A DNA stretch of 64,000 bases from Bugulina stolonifera (taxonomy: Eukaryota; Bryozoa; Gymnolaemata; Cheilostomatida; Bugulidae). The DNA is taken from positions 13,785,072-13,849,071 of the forward strand of contig OW285189.1 of the NCBI GenBank assembly GCA_935421135.1, in the 5' to 3' direction. The translations under genes were made by a program, and so were the position numbers. Every line of letters begins with the position of its first letter. The first letter of the stretch is position 1. The notes under the pieces were generated by a model that did not search any database, was not told the DNA's origin, and was given only the letters and a program-made list of their open reading frames with translations. Below, in pieces: positions 25,501-45,717 of this stretch.

Positions 25501-27667
25501 TGTTTCATAAAGTTAGTAGACGTGGCCTACTTGAATTGTAAGCATGTACTATTTTGGTGAAAATAGCATAGATTATGTTAAAATAACAAACAAAAACATT
25601 ATAAAATCATACCAAAAACATCATTTAATTATTATTGGAATAAATACGGCTCAAAAGTACCTACCTCCTCCATTTTTATAGCATAAATATGGGAATCTCC
25701 AAAGGTTTCCAAGTCCTACGGCAAATGATAAGCAAGACATGAAAAAGTCACACTTCCCTCCCCAACTTGGTCTCTCCTCTTCCATCCCATGCTGTTGTTC
25801 GGCATCTGCTGTGTCACTGGTGGACTGAAACTTTTCCTCCTCCTACAAATGGTATACTATGAGAAATAGAAACTGGTAAAATATTGGTTATCTTCTCTAT
25901 TCATATTTACAATGATTGTGTAGAGTGTAGTAAAGTTCACAGTGGAACTTGCAATAATAGAACAAGACAGGTATATCTCGTACAATGTTATCTATCTGTA
26001 TGCAATTCTTCTTGCAATCTACATGTACATGTGTATAAAGTTTAAATAACAGTTTTACACATTGTACAATGTGCACACCTCCTTTTAGTCAACATATACT
26101 ATATGTTGACTTCCTATAATAGGAAGTACATGTACATGTAAATGTACATGTACATGTACATAAGCCTATGTAAAGACAAATGTGAGAGTTATGACCATGT
26201 ACTACCTACATGTATGTGTCTTCTCTTTTATATAGTTTTGTTTTTAGTACTAAGACCTACTTAGCAATCAAACTGCTTTACTACATGTATATCTACATTG
26301 TAAAGTATACAGCATGTTGCAATCGCTTGTTTTATAGAAAAATGTACACCGTAGCATAAATTAATTATATACATTGTAGAATGTAGTAATAATAATAAGC
26401 TAGCAGTTTCTAAGTTGATGTTTACGCTTAGGTAAAGGAAGTCAAACTCAAACAGTTAGGAATTGATTTTGGAGTAATATTACAGTTATAGTGAAGCTAA
26501 CTGTGTAGAAACCGAAGCCTTAAAGTATTATAACATCACAAACATTATTTCACAATAGGCAGTACTAGTACAGCCTATTGTGAAATAATGCTTGTGATGT
26601 GCACAGTACATGAATATAGCAGGAATTTGCTTTACAAGAAATGTGTGCATATACACCGCATTGAGGAACTTTTGAGAGGCTAGCAGCTTAGAAGTGAATT
26701 GCATGTATAATATTACATTTTTAAGAACTGGCAAGAACAGATTTTGATGAGAGGCTATTATTTCATTAATGAACTAAGGCTATCTAGTGAGCACTGATTA
26801 ACTATTTATTCTCCAGGAGGCCCATGTCTGTTAGGCAGCAAAATTTGATTACACACCCCAGTCTGTACACTATAATGTGTAAGATATATTTAGGACTACA
26901 GTGCATTAGTGTAAAAGGTGGAATTTTCCACAGTATAACATACTATAAATGCATATTGTAAATTTGCTAACAAATAGCAAATGTATTCTAATGGGTCAGT
27001 ATAGTCCAATGTATATACATTATCCGTTAATGGAACATAAATTAATTAATTACAACTGTGCTAGTCCAAAGGATATGCAATAATTTCTGATTAACAAAAC
27101 ATACAGTATATACATGTACATGTATAATATAGTCTTCTAGTTTTATTAAAGTACTAAAAGATAGTGTAGACAACAAATGTAACTAGACAGTTTAAATATT
27201 CTCATTGGAGACTATACTATAATTATAGATTTATACATGGTGAATGTACTGCATGTGCTGCATATCTACATGTATATGTATGTACTGTATGTGCTGCATA
27301 TGTATATGTATGTACTGTATGTATTGTAAATAGGAAGTGCAGCAGCATGTAGGCTATAAAGTTAATTGAATGATAAAAGTAGAGACTGCATTGTGATTGT
27401 ACCTATTCATAACGTAAGAGAATGCTTGACATAAAAGTCAACAAATAACATGGAATTCGTAATGACTTTGACTCTATCAGGGAAACACAAGTACAATAAA
27501 TATAGTAACTATTACCATCCAATGCACCAAATGTCAAATTATTAGATTAACAGATATATCAAATATTATTTTTGGTGGTACACAAAATAAATATTTTATA
27601 TTATTAAACTAACTTTTACCTCACAATCTTCAGTAGAGGTGAGTTTTTCATTGGCAGCATCAGCCAT
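16544..27667 (-). CDS. SLC6 sodium/chloride-coupled transporter, amino-acid type, 15 exons, 655 aa
   Basis: Exons: 27667-27620, 25842-25665, 25327-25196, 24899-24756, 24489-24327, 23303-23171, 22877-22743, 22307-22204, 21876-21752, 21352-21240, 20716-20579, 18536-18437, 17965-17865, 17547-17365, 16714-16544 (1968 nt, in frame). All twelve helices can be followed. TM1 reads [17 protein letters not shown] (about 53-69), TM6 [21 protein letters not shown]. The large second extracellular loop has cysteines and N-glycosylation sites NGT (182) and NQT (187). Glycine at 59, where monoamine carriers have aspartate, marks an amino-acid-type carrier that binds the substrate carboxylate; TM6 most resembles the glycine/proline branch. 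TM7 SNCATS keeps the chloride-site serine. TM8 reads LGMGTQ where relatives usually have LGLDT or LGLDS, a loss of the aspartate. Plasma-membrane uptake is expected; the true substrate is unknown. Confidence 0.92.
22166..22204. repeat. (ACCAAT)6 hexanucleotide repeat touching a splice donor
   Basis: Six tandem units plus ACC. On the coding (minus) strand the array is (GGTATT)n, and its first GTATTG is the donor of the SLC6 exon at 22204-22307. Confidence 0.95.
26534..26599. repeat. Inverted repeat, 27-bp arms, in SLC6 intron 1
   Basis: CATCACAAACATTATTTCAC (26534 onward) pairs with the reverse complement at 26573-26599 with one mismatch; the spacer is 12 bp. A smaller hairpin pair, around CAACATATACTATATGTTG and CTTCCTATAATAGGAAG, lies near 26090-26130. 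Confidence 0.85.
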
Positions 27668-28537
27668 TATGTGTAATAGTAATTACTAGATAATTATAGC
27701 AAATATTCCACAACTAGTATTGTGCTGTGATTGAGTTGTAAATGGACGTCTAGTCAATGCTCTGTGTTACTTAGTGCTTTGTTTACACTATGAATTCATG
27801 CTATTGGCTACTACAACTAACAATATGATCAATGATGCAGATACATTGTACTATTCTAAAGAACAGTATAAAATACTATGACTGTATAGTAAAGCACTGC
27901 CGGGCTAGGAGAAGACAACTTCTACAGTTATTACAGGTACACTAAAACACAGCGCAAACCGCATTAGCTAATGATTACAATTTGAAGTTGTCCTTTCCGA
28001 AAACATTTTAGCTATGAGAGGACAACTTCTAATGCTTACGACACTGAGGACTCATTGTATTTGTACACCTAACAGGTAGGTAGGTACAGTCAACTCATGG
28101 AGCTAAAACCGAATTAAAGTATAGTATGCTATCTCAGTTTCCACCAATAAAGGATTCTAAACCCAAGTTTTATCATGCTAGTTACAAAATGAATATGAAT
28201 ATTATACTTGAGCATACACACACACTACTACTCAACAACTACCAACACAAAATATTGACACTATATTGGTTTTTTCTGTACACTCAAAGAGGAGATGTTT
28301 TGAATTTGACAACATTTTATTATGTTTACCATAAAAAGCAACTTACAATCTAGATAGTTACAGAATCACAAAAAACAACAGTTACCCAAAAACCCCAGAA
28401 TACACACAATATTATGTAAACACAAATGTATTTAATTATACCACACATAAATAAAATGGTCTAGTTAGTACGTAGTTACGCCATGACAAAATTATGAGAG
28501 CATGTCCAGTGCAGCATATGATACCAGTGAATGGTAT
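27668..28537. other. Gap between SLC6 5' end and NARS1 3' end
   Basis: SLC6 5' flank and the NARS1 3' UTR. It contains GACAACTT-type foldback sequence at 27984-28029 (GAAGTTGTCCTTTC versus GAGAGGACAACTTC) with a related AGAAGACAACTTCT near 27910. No gene seen. Confidence 0.6.
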
Positions 28538-31500
28538 TTATGGAGTGCATCTCTCAATGAATCTTGGGTACAAGCACACATCTCTAATGTGGTGACGGTT
28601 AAGTATCCAGGTGAGGAACCTCTCCAGACCCATTCCGTACCCACCGTGTGGGCATGTTCCATACTTCCTCTACAAATTATACACAACGTAATCATGTAGT
28701 CAAAGATACGAGTGCAGTCGCAGTAGCATCAAGAATTACAGCAGCAAATATACATTATGTGCATGTATCTTTAATTCTTGAAGTTCAGTAGATTAGTCAC
28801 AATTCCGCCGATGTACTACTTCTGCTGCTACCACCACAACTAGCCTAACAGCTGGGCCATAGGGTGGCAAACACTGGTAAATTTAGAAGTTCAACTGGGC
28901 AAGCTTGTAAACACTCATTATTGCACCCTCCCACTTCCAAAAATGGTGCCCGAGTTTCTTCACAGATTTTGACAATGAGTCGACTGATGTTTGTAGGCCT
29001 CCTCCATGTACAATGCACAGGAAGTTGGGTATAGACTTACCCTGGAGTTGTTCTAATGTATGTTTTACTTCAATTACAAAGCTCTGCAGACATACATATT
29101 TAATAATATAGTGGGTGTCTAGTCAAAGTACATGTAGTATATGAGAGAAATCTCACCTGATCAGTGTACCAGTAGTATGACTTGGGGTCAATACCCTCTC
29201 TCTTAAATCCAGCTTGAAGCTCGTCCATCTTGTGTGATCTCATGGAGCCTCCAACGATCTCTCCAACACCAGGCATCAGCACATCAACCTATCGTACACA
29301 TATGTTACAAGTTACACATACTGGTGATAGTAGATGAAATATAGCATTTGATAGACGATACTGTTTGTATTAAGTCAAAGCTATGAATATAACGAGCGGT
29401 CAACCTTATCTAACAATATTTGCTAATTATGAAACATGAAAAAAAGGAGACAACTTCACAAACAATACAGCTGGAATATGTTTAATGTAATATACACACT
29501 ACACCGCAATGTAACTATACCGGTACACAAGTATCTACATGCTACACTCACCGATTCAGTAACCCTTGGATCATCCGCACATCGGGGCATGTAGAAGGAT
29601 TTAATCGGTGCTGGGAATCTAGTGAGAAGAATTGGTTCATTTATTTGGTCAGTCATTTTACGCTCCGGAGCTTCTGGGATATCCTGATACAAACAAATAA
29701 ACAAACAGACAGATATAGCTATCCTTTACCATCACAGATGGATGAACCTTTACATACAGATAACGATTTGAATAATCAGAATATAACACCACAAGTTCAA
29801 CAAAAAACTGAATAAGAAGTATTCCATATTATGGTGCTACAGAATTACAACAAAAACGATTCCCTTTTACAGTAAAACTCTAACAAACTACTAAATTGGA
29901 GAATAAAGTGCATAACCTAACAACACCATAAAATGGAGGTAAACTGGAATTAAACATAACCATCGATGGAGTAAATGGTAAAAAAACTCACCTCTCCAAA
30001 CTCGTAGAAGGTTCCGTCATCTTTCCTAATGTCATGCTCTTTGAGATATACAATAGCCTCAGCATACGTCATTCTCCTAAATGGTCTCTTTGGGGGTTTG
30101 AATTCCTACAGACAGAACAAAGAAGGGTGTTCTTACAGCATTTAGCACAAGAGAACGACAATGTATTTATAAAACAACCAATTCATTCTATCCACTTCAG
30201 ACTTTTAACATCGCAGTTAGTGACCTTCATTTAGGTACAGTTTAATTTGGTCAAGAAATTCCCAAACCACTCCTGGTGCACATGTTATGAAGGTACCATC
30301 ACAAGCCAAATGTAAAAATTTCACCTCCTTTCGAGAAAGTTAAGGGCATTAATGAGCTAGGGATGATTTGCTTCAACCAAGCAAAGATGCAGGCTATTAG
30401 TTCTTTCAGCTTAGGTTGAGTCGAAATACTACCAAATTTATTTTTGACTTGGCTGGTTCATGATGTGACTGAGCCAGTGCTTATGTCACACAGAGTTCTA
30501 CAGTAGCACTTAACATCTAGACAATAATAAATAATAACTTACAGGGTTGAGGTCATAGAGTAATTGGCTAAATGGTGACTTGAGTATCCTATCTACGGTA
30601 TCACATATGAGATCTTCAATCTTCTCTAGCAGTTCTTCAAAGGTAATGAAAGGGCATTCCCCCTCTACCTGCGTGTACTCTGCCAAGTGACGTCTTGTTC
30701 TAGAAAGTTCTGCTCTGTATGACTGAGCTATACAGAATACATCTCCCATGCTCGGCATCACAGTCTCCAGGTAGAGCTGAGACGACTGTGTCAGGTATGC
30801 CTACATTCAAACAAGGTAACCAAGTGTACACAGACAACGATATGATACCTTTATAGCCCATGTATTCTCTCCAATATATAAATAGGGATACTATTTCTCA
30901 GCATAATGTTTGGAGAAGAGATGTGGATTGTACTAATTATACATACCACAGCGCATGTACTAGTTATACATACCACAGCGCATGTACTACAGTTATACAT
31001 ACCACAGTGCATGTACTACAGTTATACATACCACAGCACAATCATGTACTACAGTTATAAATACTACAGCGGATGTACTACAGCTGCACATAACACAGTG
31101 AGTTCTTGGATACAAGTGTTTGATGGTAATTTTTGGTTAGGAAATATTCTAATGAATTACAATATGTATTAGCTTAGTCTTGTTCGAAAAAATGCAGAAG
31201 ATGTATTGTATTTGTACAATTGTGTAGTCACAACCCACATGTCTGGGCTGAGTGTATAAAATTTCATATTTGATTTTATACGTAAGCTTAGTTAATATAA
31301 AAAACCGGCAGATTTAGTGGGAAGACAGGACTTGGCAAAATATTGATATCAATCTAGATGAGTATCAAGTTGATTAATGGGCTGTTAATTGTTCTAACCC
31401 TTGTGTAGATCTCCTATATTATATATATGTATACAAGGTTTACAAGACATGCCCGTATCCCATAGCAACATGCTGAAATTTCTAAGTAAGAACAGCGACA

Positions 31501-34500
31501 ACACTACACAAAAACTATAACAAGCATAAATATACAATGCATGTATGGAGGTAATGTGGACACAGAATAGATTGCTTAGTAGATTTTAGGAATTCTTTGA
31601 AGTGGCTGAAATATCAATTGTTAGGAAAAGTGTACTATAATACTTCATTTACACACTACATGTATATTACAATCAGCAAATTACATGCTGACTACAGATT
31701 GATAAAACTACAGATATCATTACCAGCCATCATTCTGAAAGCTAGCATCACCACTAATGGAGCTGCCAGTGTCTCAATACTAACTCCTCCCACCTCCTCC
31801 ACGCCACCACTATCACTGCTACCACAGGAAGTAGCTAATATATATACAGATGATGTGACACTATACTCACAGGTTCGCCAAAGTAGTCGAGGTTAAAGAG
31901 AGTGGATCCACCTTCACACATAGTCTGCACTAGAGTGGGTGGGCACACCTCAAAGTACCCTCTACTAAAGTAATGCTCTCTCAGACACTGCGTAGCTACA
32001 GACCTCATCTTAAGTATCTTTGACGTCTGTAAACATTTGAAGGATCCAAGGCTTACTTGCATGGAATGTATTGGCCTACTAAAGGATCATAGTTGAAAAA
32101 GACTAACATCAGTAGAGTATCATTTAGGTTTATTAGATAGTAACAATACTCTACCAGTTCTCTTAAGTTCTTAACACATATAATTAGACTTCTCATGGGT
32201 TTAATAAAACTCCGATAACACGGCAGACAGACATGCTGTATAACAAGTGATCTTACGTTTTCCCCTCTGATCATGATGTGCCTGTTGGTTAGCTGCACAT
32301 CAACGTTAGCATCTTCATTAAGTAGACTATCAGCTCCCCCTGGTGGACAATCTCCTATCATCTCCCAGTAATCTGCTTTAAGCTCATGATTTCCTGGAGC
32401 CTGAACCAAAGCAATATAGAATCGTTTGATGCCAGTATAAAATAAATAAAGTAACATGGCTCTCTATATTGACCTACATGCATATAGATATTTGATTCTC
32501 ACATATAAATACATCTTCACAAAAATATCTAACTGACCTTTTGACCTTCAGGCACTTCCTCTAGAACACCACAGATTCGAATGGAACATTCTGTAGTTAG
32601 TCTCACAGCGTCATATGTCTGGCACTGTAAAGATATACAATGTACATGTATAGATATAAACAACATGTTGAATTTGCAGAAATACAGGTCTACATCGTCA
32701 GGTTGGTGCTTCCTACCCGGAAAAACGTATACAATCATGTAGATGATATTTATATTCATCATAATCACATAGATACACAATGCATAATGTGATTTGTGTA
32801 ACTAGATATATTTGTACACTATAGATCAAAGGGTTGTTTCACTAATTAAAGCATGCTTTATATTACTACACCTGGAGCCATGTGATACCAACATACAAGA
32901 CAAGTTTAGTCTGTCTGTGAATTATTCTACAAACCTTAGCCTAGAGTACTTACCATGAGGTCATTGAGAACTGCCTGCAGGTACCCAGAACCATCTCTGA
33001 CTATCAGGAACATAAGAGATTTACCTTGTCGCCTCAGCCTATGAACCCAAGCCTCAACAGCTATCCTTTTCCCTAACAGACCATATGGTTGTTTATTTTA
33101 TTTTTAGCAAAATACGGTTTTATTAGGCATACAGTCAATCTACAGCAAGTTTCATCAACTCTCTATCCCAGGGAATGTAGACCAATGGTTGCAACACTAC
33201 CAACCTCAACATAATGATCACACTGGTGTTATATGTCTGATGATGACAGGGTGGAGGAGAGGAGTGACAGAGGTGCATATCTGTTGAGCTTACTTAGTAA
33301 GCTTGCCATAATATAATTACTCACCTCTATAGTCGGCAGCATCACGGATTTTTATTTTAACAGCCTTAGGTAGTGATTGATCCTCCGATATTGTGATACC
33401 TTTGGCAGCTTCTAAGTTCTGTTCATGACGTTTGGCACTCTCAGCCTAAATAATACAGGAAGCATTACTTTGTAACAGGCGGTGAGGAGATTTAATTATG
33501 TTATATACTACGCTACTCGGCAACTTGTTGCATGAAATAAATTTCACTTAATCATAACACAGAGGTTATCATGTTACATTTGACAATAAATTCATCTTTG
33601 TATTGCTAAATCCCAAGGGAATATAGTATTGATAGCAACTAAACCAGACTCTGAAATAATACACCAAGACTAACATTTCTTTGGTCAGCTTCAGCTTCCT
33701 TCAACTTCTCTCTGGCACAAATCTTAGTCAACTTCTTAATCTGTGCTTTAGCCACAAGTTCATACTCTTCCTACAAGGTAACTACCCGAGGTAAGAACAA
33801 GTGATCCACTTGAGATGAAGAGTAGCAGAGTAAAAGAAAATATTACACTCTACTCTTACAATAGGATACTCATAAACACAGGCCAATGTTTAATTTTTAT
33901 AAATACAGTGTTGCTGAGATGTATTATTGATAGGGTAAGGTTGATGCTGTTGTATTAGAATATGAGAAGTTTACCGATGATGGCTTGCCGTCTTCTGCAG
34001 GTTTTGGATCACAATATATCTCTGCGTTTTTATCTAACGACTCTCGAACTCCTTTTTTTACCGATTGGTATGGTTTCTCTTTTGATCCATCTCCAGCTTC
34101 GTCACTGCCTCTGGATTGTGACGTGTATATCGATACTAGATGATAAAATTTAAAAAACATCAACACAATAATATCAATACTAGCTTAGGCCTAGTAAGCC
34201 ATCGGCCTACATGCCTACAACTTGATAGTTAAACAGGTTCATAATGAGTAAATTCAATGTGATAGTAGCCAGTAGGCCTACATAATAAGCACTCTTACTT
34301 TACAGTTTTTGGAGTTCAGGGAGTGGAAGAATGACTTGGGGCCTATTTGTAGGCCTATGTAATATACAATATACTACCTAAAGGTTTACAAACTGCAGGG
34401 TTGTATTGAGCAGTAACCCTTCACAACATCACTGCAGAGAATTTAACACAGTAACGGTTACCCAGTTTGAGCTTAGATGCGAGTCAAGTATGACCAGGAC

Positions 34501-35665
34501 TTAGCATCATAAGAGCAACTATGAGGACCAAACAGGTTTGGTAGACTTCCTGATCACTTAAATTACCTAAACATAATGATTTAATAATACAAATAGCCTA
34601 AGTACTAGAGTATTACATATTTTATTAAAACACCCTACAATATATATTTATATTAATATAAATCACATTACATTCCTCTATTTTAGTTATATGCTTACTC
34701 ATCCTGTAACTTGATTGTAACGGTCACAAGTTCAGAATAAATTGGCAACATATAGGCCATAACCTAAACAAAATACAACAATGTCTCCATGCCAATGTGA
34801 ATTCCAGTAGGAAGTTGGTTCATCTTTTATGTGTAAACCATACCTTTACCATAGCAATAAACTTTGATAAAACTTTATCTGAGCAGACTGTCACAGCTAT
34901 TGGGAATCCCTAGTGAATAGCCCTTTAACTTCAAGGAATCAGATTCTTAATTGTGGGGGCCATCCCAAGGTAATAATCAGAGTTGGGTCCAAGTCGACTT
35001 GCAAGTCAACAAGTCAAGCCATTTCTAACATTATGGAGGCAAGTCAAGTCAATGCTGCTTCAAGTCAAGTCAGCCGTCATGCAAGTCACAAGTCAAGTCA
35101 AGTCGACTTGCCTACTTGCAAGTCGAAATGCAAGTCAAGTGGAAGACAACTTCAAAAATTTTACAATTTCCAAAACATCACTCTTTTCTTTTAGTAGACA
35201 TTCACATTCTAATGCATCAAAAGCCATTCCAAGGTCAAGGTGTAGTGTGGCATGTATGTTGTTATACAATTATGGCAACTAGTCTTTATGTGTAGTAATA
35301 TTGGCACTACGGTTGAGAATGTACAAAATTTTTATCCTCCATATTGACTTGACAGAAACCAAGTCAAAAGTCACAAGTCATTCATGTGTCCAAGTCAAGT
35401 CAAGTCACATGACATTCACATTGATGTGCAAGTCAAAGTCAAGTCAACATGTTGGCAAGTCCAAGTTAAGTCGACTTGTGACTTGACTTGGCAAGTCAAA
35501 TCTATGACTTGGACCCAGCTCTGGTAATAATAAGTCATAAGAAGATGTGTAGCCACCAACAACAACTGATCAAGGGATAGGGAAGGTTGTCCAGTACTGA
35601 GTACAGACTATTCACTCACCTAGAGACATTTGTTGTATTTTATCAGTCACCTCCCTTTCCGCCAT
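28538..35665 (-). CDS. NARS1: Cytosolic asparaginyl-tRNA synthetase, 13 exons, 565 aa
   Basis: Exons: 35665-35620, 34135-33975, 33770-33675, 33445-33325, 33072-32954, 32624-32538, 32400-32257, 32026-31871, 30800-30543, 30105-29992, 29683-29552, 29288-29157, 28669-28538 (1698 nt, in frame). It charges tRNA-Asn with asparagine. From the N-terminus: the eukaryote-specific [19 protein letters not shown] module, a charged linker, the OB-fold anticodon-binding domain ([20 protein letters not shown]), and the class II core. The core includes [15 protein letters not shown], motif 2 [16 protein letters not shown] (337-352) and motif 3 [16 protein letters not shown] (525-540), ending in [15 protein letters not shown]. 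Length and order match animal NARS1 (human 548 aa), and [14 protein letters not shown] motifs separate it from AspRS. The catalytic residues seen are all present. Intron 1 carries a hAT MITE. Confidence 0.97.
30934..31100. repeat. ~30-bp minisatellite in a NARS1 intron
   Basis: About six imperfect units of the type ATGTACTACAGTTATACATACCACAGCGC, with copies growing more divergent to the right. It lies in the intron between the exons at 30543-30800 and 31871-32026. Confidence 0.85.
34978..35523. mobile_element. Non-autonomous hAT-like element (MITE), 8-bp target duplication
   Basis: The ends are inverted repeats: CAGAGTTGGGTCCAAGTC at 34978 and its complement ending GACTTGGACCCAGCTCTG at 35523. 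They are flanked by a perfect 8-bp direct repeat GTAATAAT (34970-34977 and 35524-35531). The 8-bp duplication and CAGAG...CTCTG ends fit the hAT superfamily. The interior is largely an irregular array of CAAGTCAAGTC words in both orientations, with no transposase. It sits in NARS1 intron 1 (34136-35619). Confidence 0.88.
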
Positions 35666-36128
35666 AAATGCAATGTGAAATTTAAATGGTGTTTACCAAT
35701 TAACCTTTGAATATTTCACTACAAGCTCGGTTCAGCTCATTCAAAACGGACTACACTATAGTTTCTTTCTTGGATAGTAAGAAAATGCTGATGAAAGTAC
35801 AATGGGGAAAAAAGAGGAAATTATCCATCAGCCTGTGAATGATAACATAATTATCTGCATTTCAATAAATCTATAACAAATCAAATATGTTCTGACAACA
35901 AACTATGGAACTAAGGCTTTAAATGCTGGCACTCAGTTGTAGACCTATATCAGAATTAACTGCGGCGTAGGAAAAATCGTCCAACAGGATTCTAAAACGA
36001 CGTGTCTTTGGAATAAGCACGACAATTATACAGTTAGACTGCTATTGGATAAATTGAGACAGAAGAGGTTCTGATTGGTTAGATGAACAGAACAATAATC
36101 TATTCAACATTATTTCCCGAAGTTGTCA
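35666..36128. promoter_or_regulatory. Divergent intergenic region NARS1 / SRP RNA
   Basis: About 460 bp separate the NARS1 start codon (minus strand) from the SRP RNA start (plus strand). The NARS1 promoter and any upstream Pol III elements of the RNA gene must both lie here. No canonical TATA box stands out; this is inferred from gene orientation only. Confidence 0.45.
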
Positions 36129-36427
36129 GCTGGGAGTGGTGGCGTACTCCTGTAATCCAGCTACTTGGAGGCTAGGGTTGGTGGACGGCTTGCGGGCAGG
36201 GGCACTGCTGCAGGACCACCTATGTTGATCGGGCGTCCGCACTAAGCACGGTGTCAATATGGTAACCTTGGGGGAGCTTGAGGTGACCAGGTTGTCTAAG
36301 GAGAAGCGAATCGGCCCAGGGTGGAAACACAGCAGGCAAAAGCTTCCGCATGGTGCAGTAGTGGGATAGCGCCCGTGAATAGGAGTTCTGTGGTAGCCTG
36401 TCCAACACAGTTGGACCCATTCCTTTT
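36129..36427 (+). ncRNA. SRP RNA (7SL), signal recognition particle
   Basis: The RNA scaffolds the signal recognition particle that targets secretory ribosomes to the ER. The sequence follows metazoan 7SL RNA along its whole length. The Alu domain has GTGGTGGCG, TGTAATCCAGCTACTTGGAG and a GGCTTG stretch. Helix 6 is GATCGGGCGTCCGCACTAAG followed by TCAATATGGTAACC. The SRP54-binding helix 8 has GACCAGGTTGTCTAAGGAG and GGCCCAGG...GGAAAC...CAGCAGGCAAAA. The 3' part TAGTGGGATAGCGCCCGTGAATAG returns to the Alu side. A TTTTT run at 36424-36428 fits Pol III termination. At about 298 nt it is the usual size. Intact core motifs suggest a functional gene rather than a retro-copy, and no poly-A tail or target duplication is seen. 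Confidence 0.92.
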
Positions 36428-37471
36428 TGTCTCCAAATTTGGACATGCAAGTAATAGGATGCACATATTTTTTGCCAAACTTCAAAAGTTCTCATTCTCA
36501 CACATTTGCTAAGAGTGTTTCTATTGAGTGTTGTGCTGGTGTCGCCATCCTACATGACATTTTGAGCACTGCTCCAAATCAATAATAGCAATAGTGACTG
36601 TGATTGTAAAGGCTGAAAAGACCATCAGAGCCAACCAAAAAGATCCAAGACTTAGTTCAAAATATGACCTTCGTGTACTTGTGCACACTGGCACAAAATT
36701 CTAGTGCTCTTCATTTGCCAAATAAACAATATTTCAGAAGTAATAATAAAAATCGTCAATATGTTGGCCTGATGATAAATTGGTCATGAAGAACAAGGAA
36801 TAAAAAACATACACAAGCCAAATCTTTTGAATTTATCTAATATATTGACCATAGATAAACGCTTATGAAAAATGCATTGCTCATCAGGTATCAATTGGTG
36901 TAATGAAAAATCACAGGTTATACTTATACAAGTGATAACAAAAATAGAAAGGGTATTAAAATTTGGCTAAAAAATTTGGGTAGGGCCATAGAGTTAGGTG
37001 ATACCTCTATAATGGGTAGGGCACTATATAGCTATTGATCATTATATGAAATCGTCTTCTCCCAATCTGAGGTCTTCTGAGATGGGAGAAGACGATTTCT
37101 TATTATAACCAATAACTTAGGAGTGCCCAGGCTTATATGGATGCTTAAATAGTAGCTTTGTGTGTTACAGAGAGTGGTGAATGATGATATTGAATAGCAA
37201 AAATGGTTACAAAAGTGTTCTATAGCTCGTCATCAAATTTAAAATATATGCTACATAGTAAACTATAGGATCACACTGTGAATTCTATTGCTTCATGATG
37301 GCTTACTTCAACATAAAGAGGGGGGGGGGGGGTCAAGTATCAATATTACAAAATGTTCTGTAAATTATAGTTTATCCACGGAGTGAAGCAAACAGCAAAT
37401 ATGAACTCTGTGTATAGCCATTTAATTATAAAGTAGAATAATTATGGTAGACGAAGAGTGTACATGTATAT
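36428..37471. other. Gap between SRP RNA and Src kinase A
   Basis: No gene seen. It contains a foldback with 16-bp perfect arms (AAATCGTCTTCTCCCA at 37049-37064 and its complement at 37083-37098) and a 13-G run near 37320-37332. The 3' UTR of kinase A lies at the right end. Confidence 0.6.

Positions 37472-45717
<8,246 letters not shown>

Noticed and set aside
30510..30761. Separate 83-codon minus frame with its own ATG
   Set aside because: It is the middle of a NARS1 exon (30543-30800) read past its donor into the intron.
34913..35282. Plus-strand frames rich in Ser, Lys and Gln
   Set aside because: They translate the CAAGTC array of the hAT MITE inside NARS1 intron 1.
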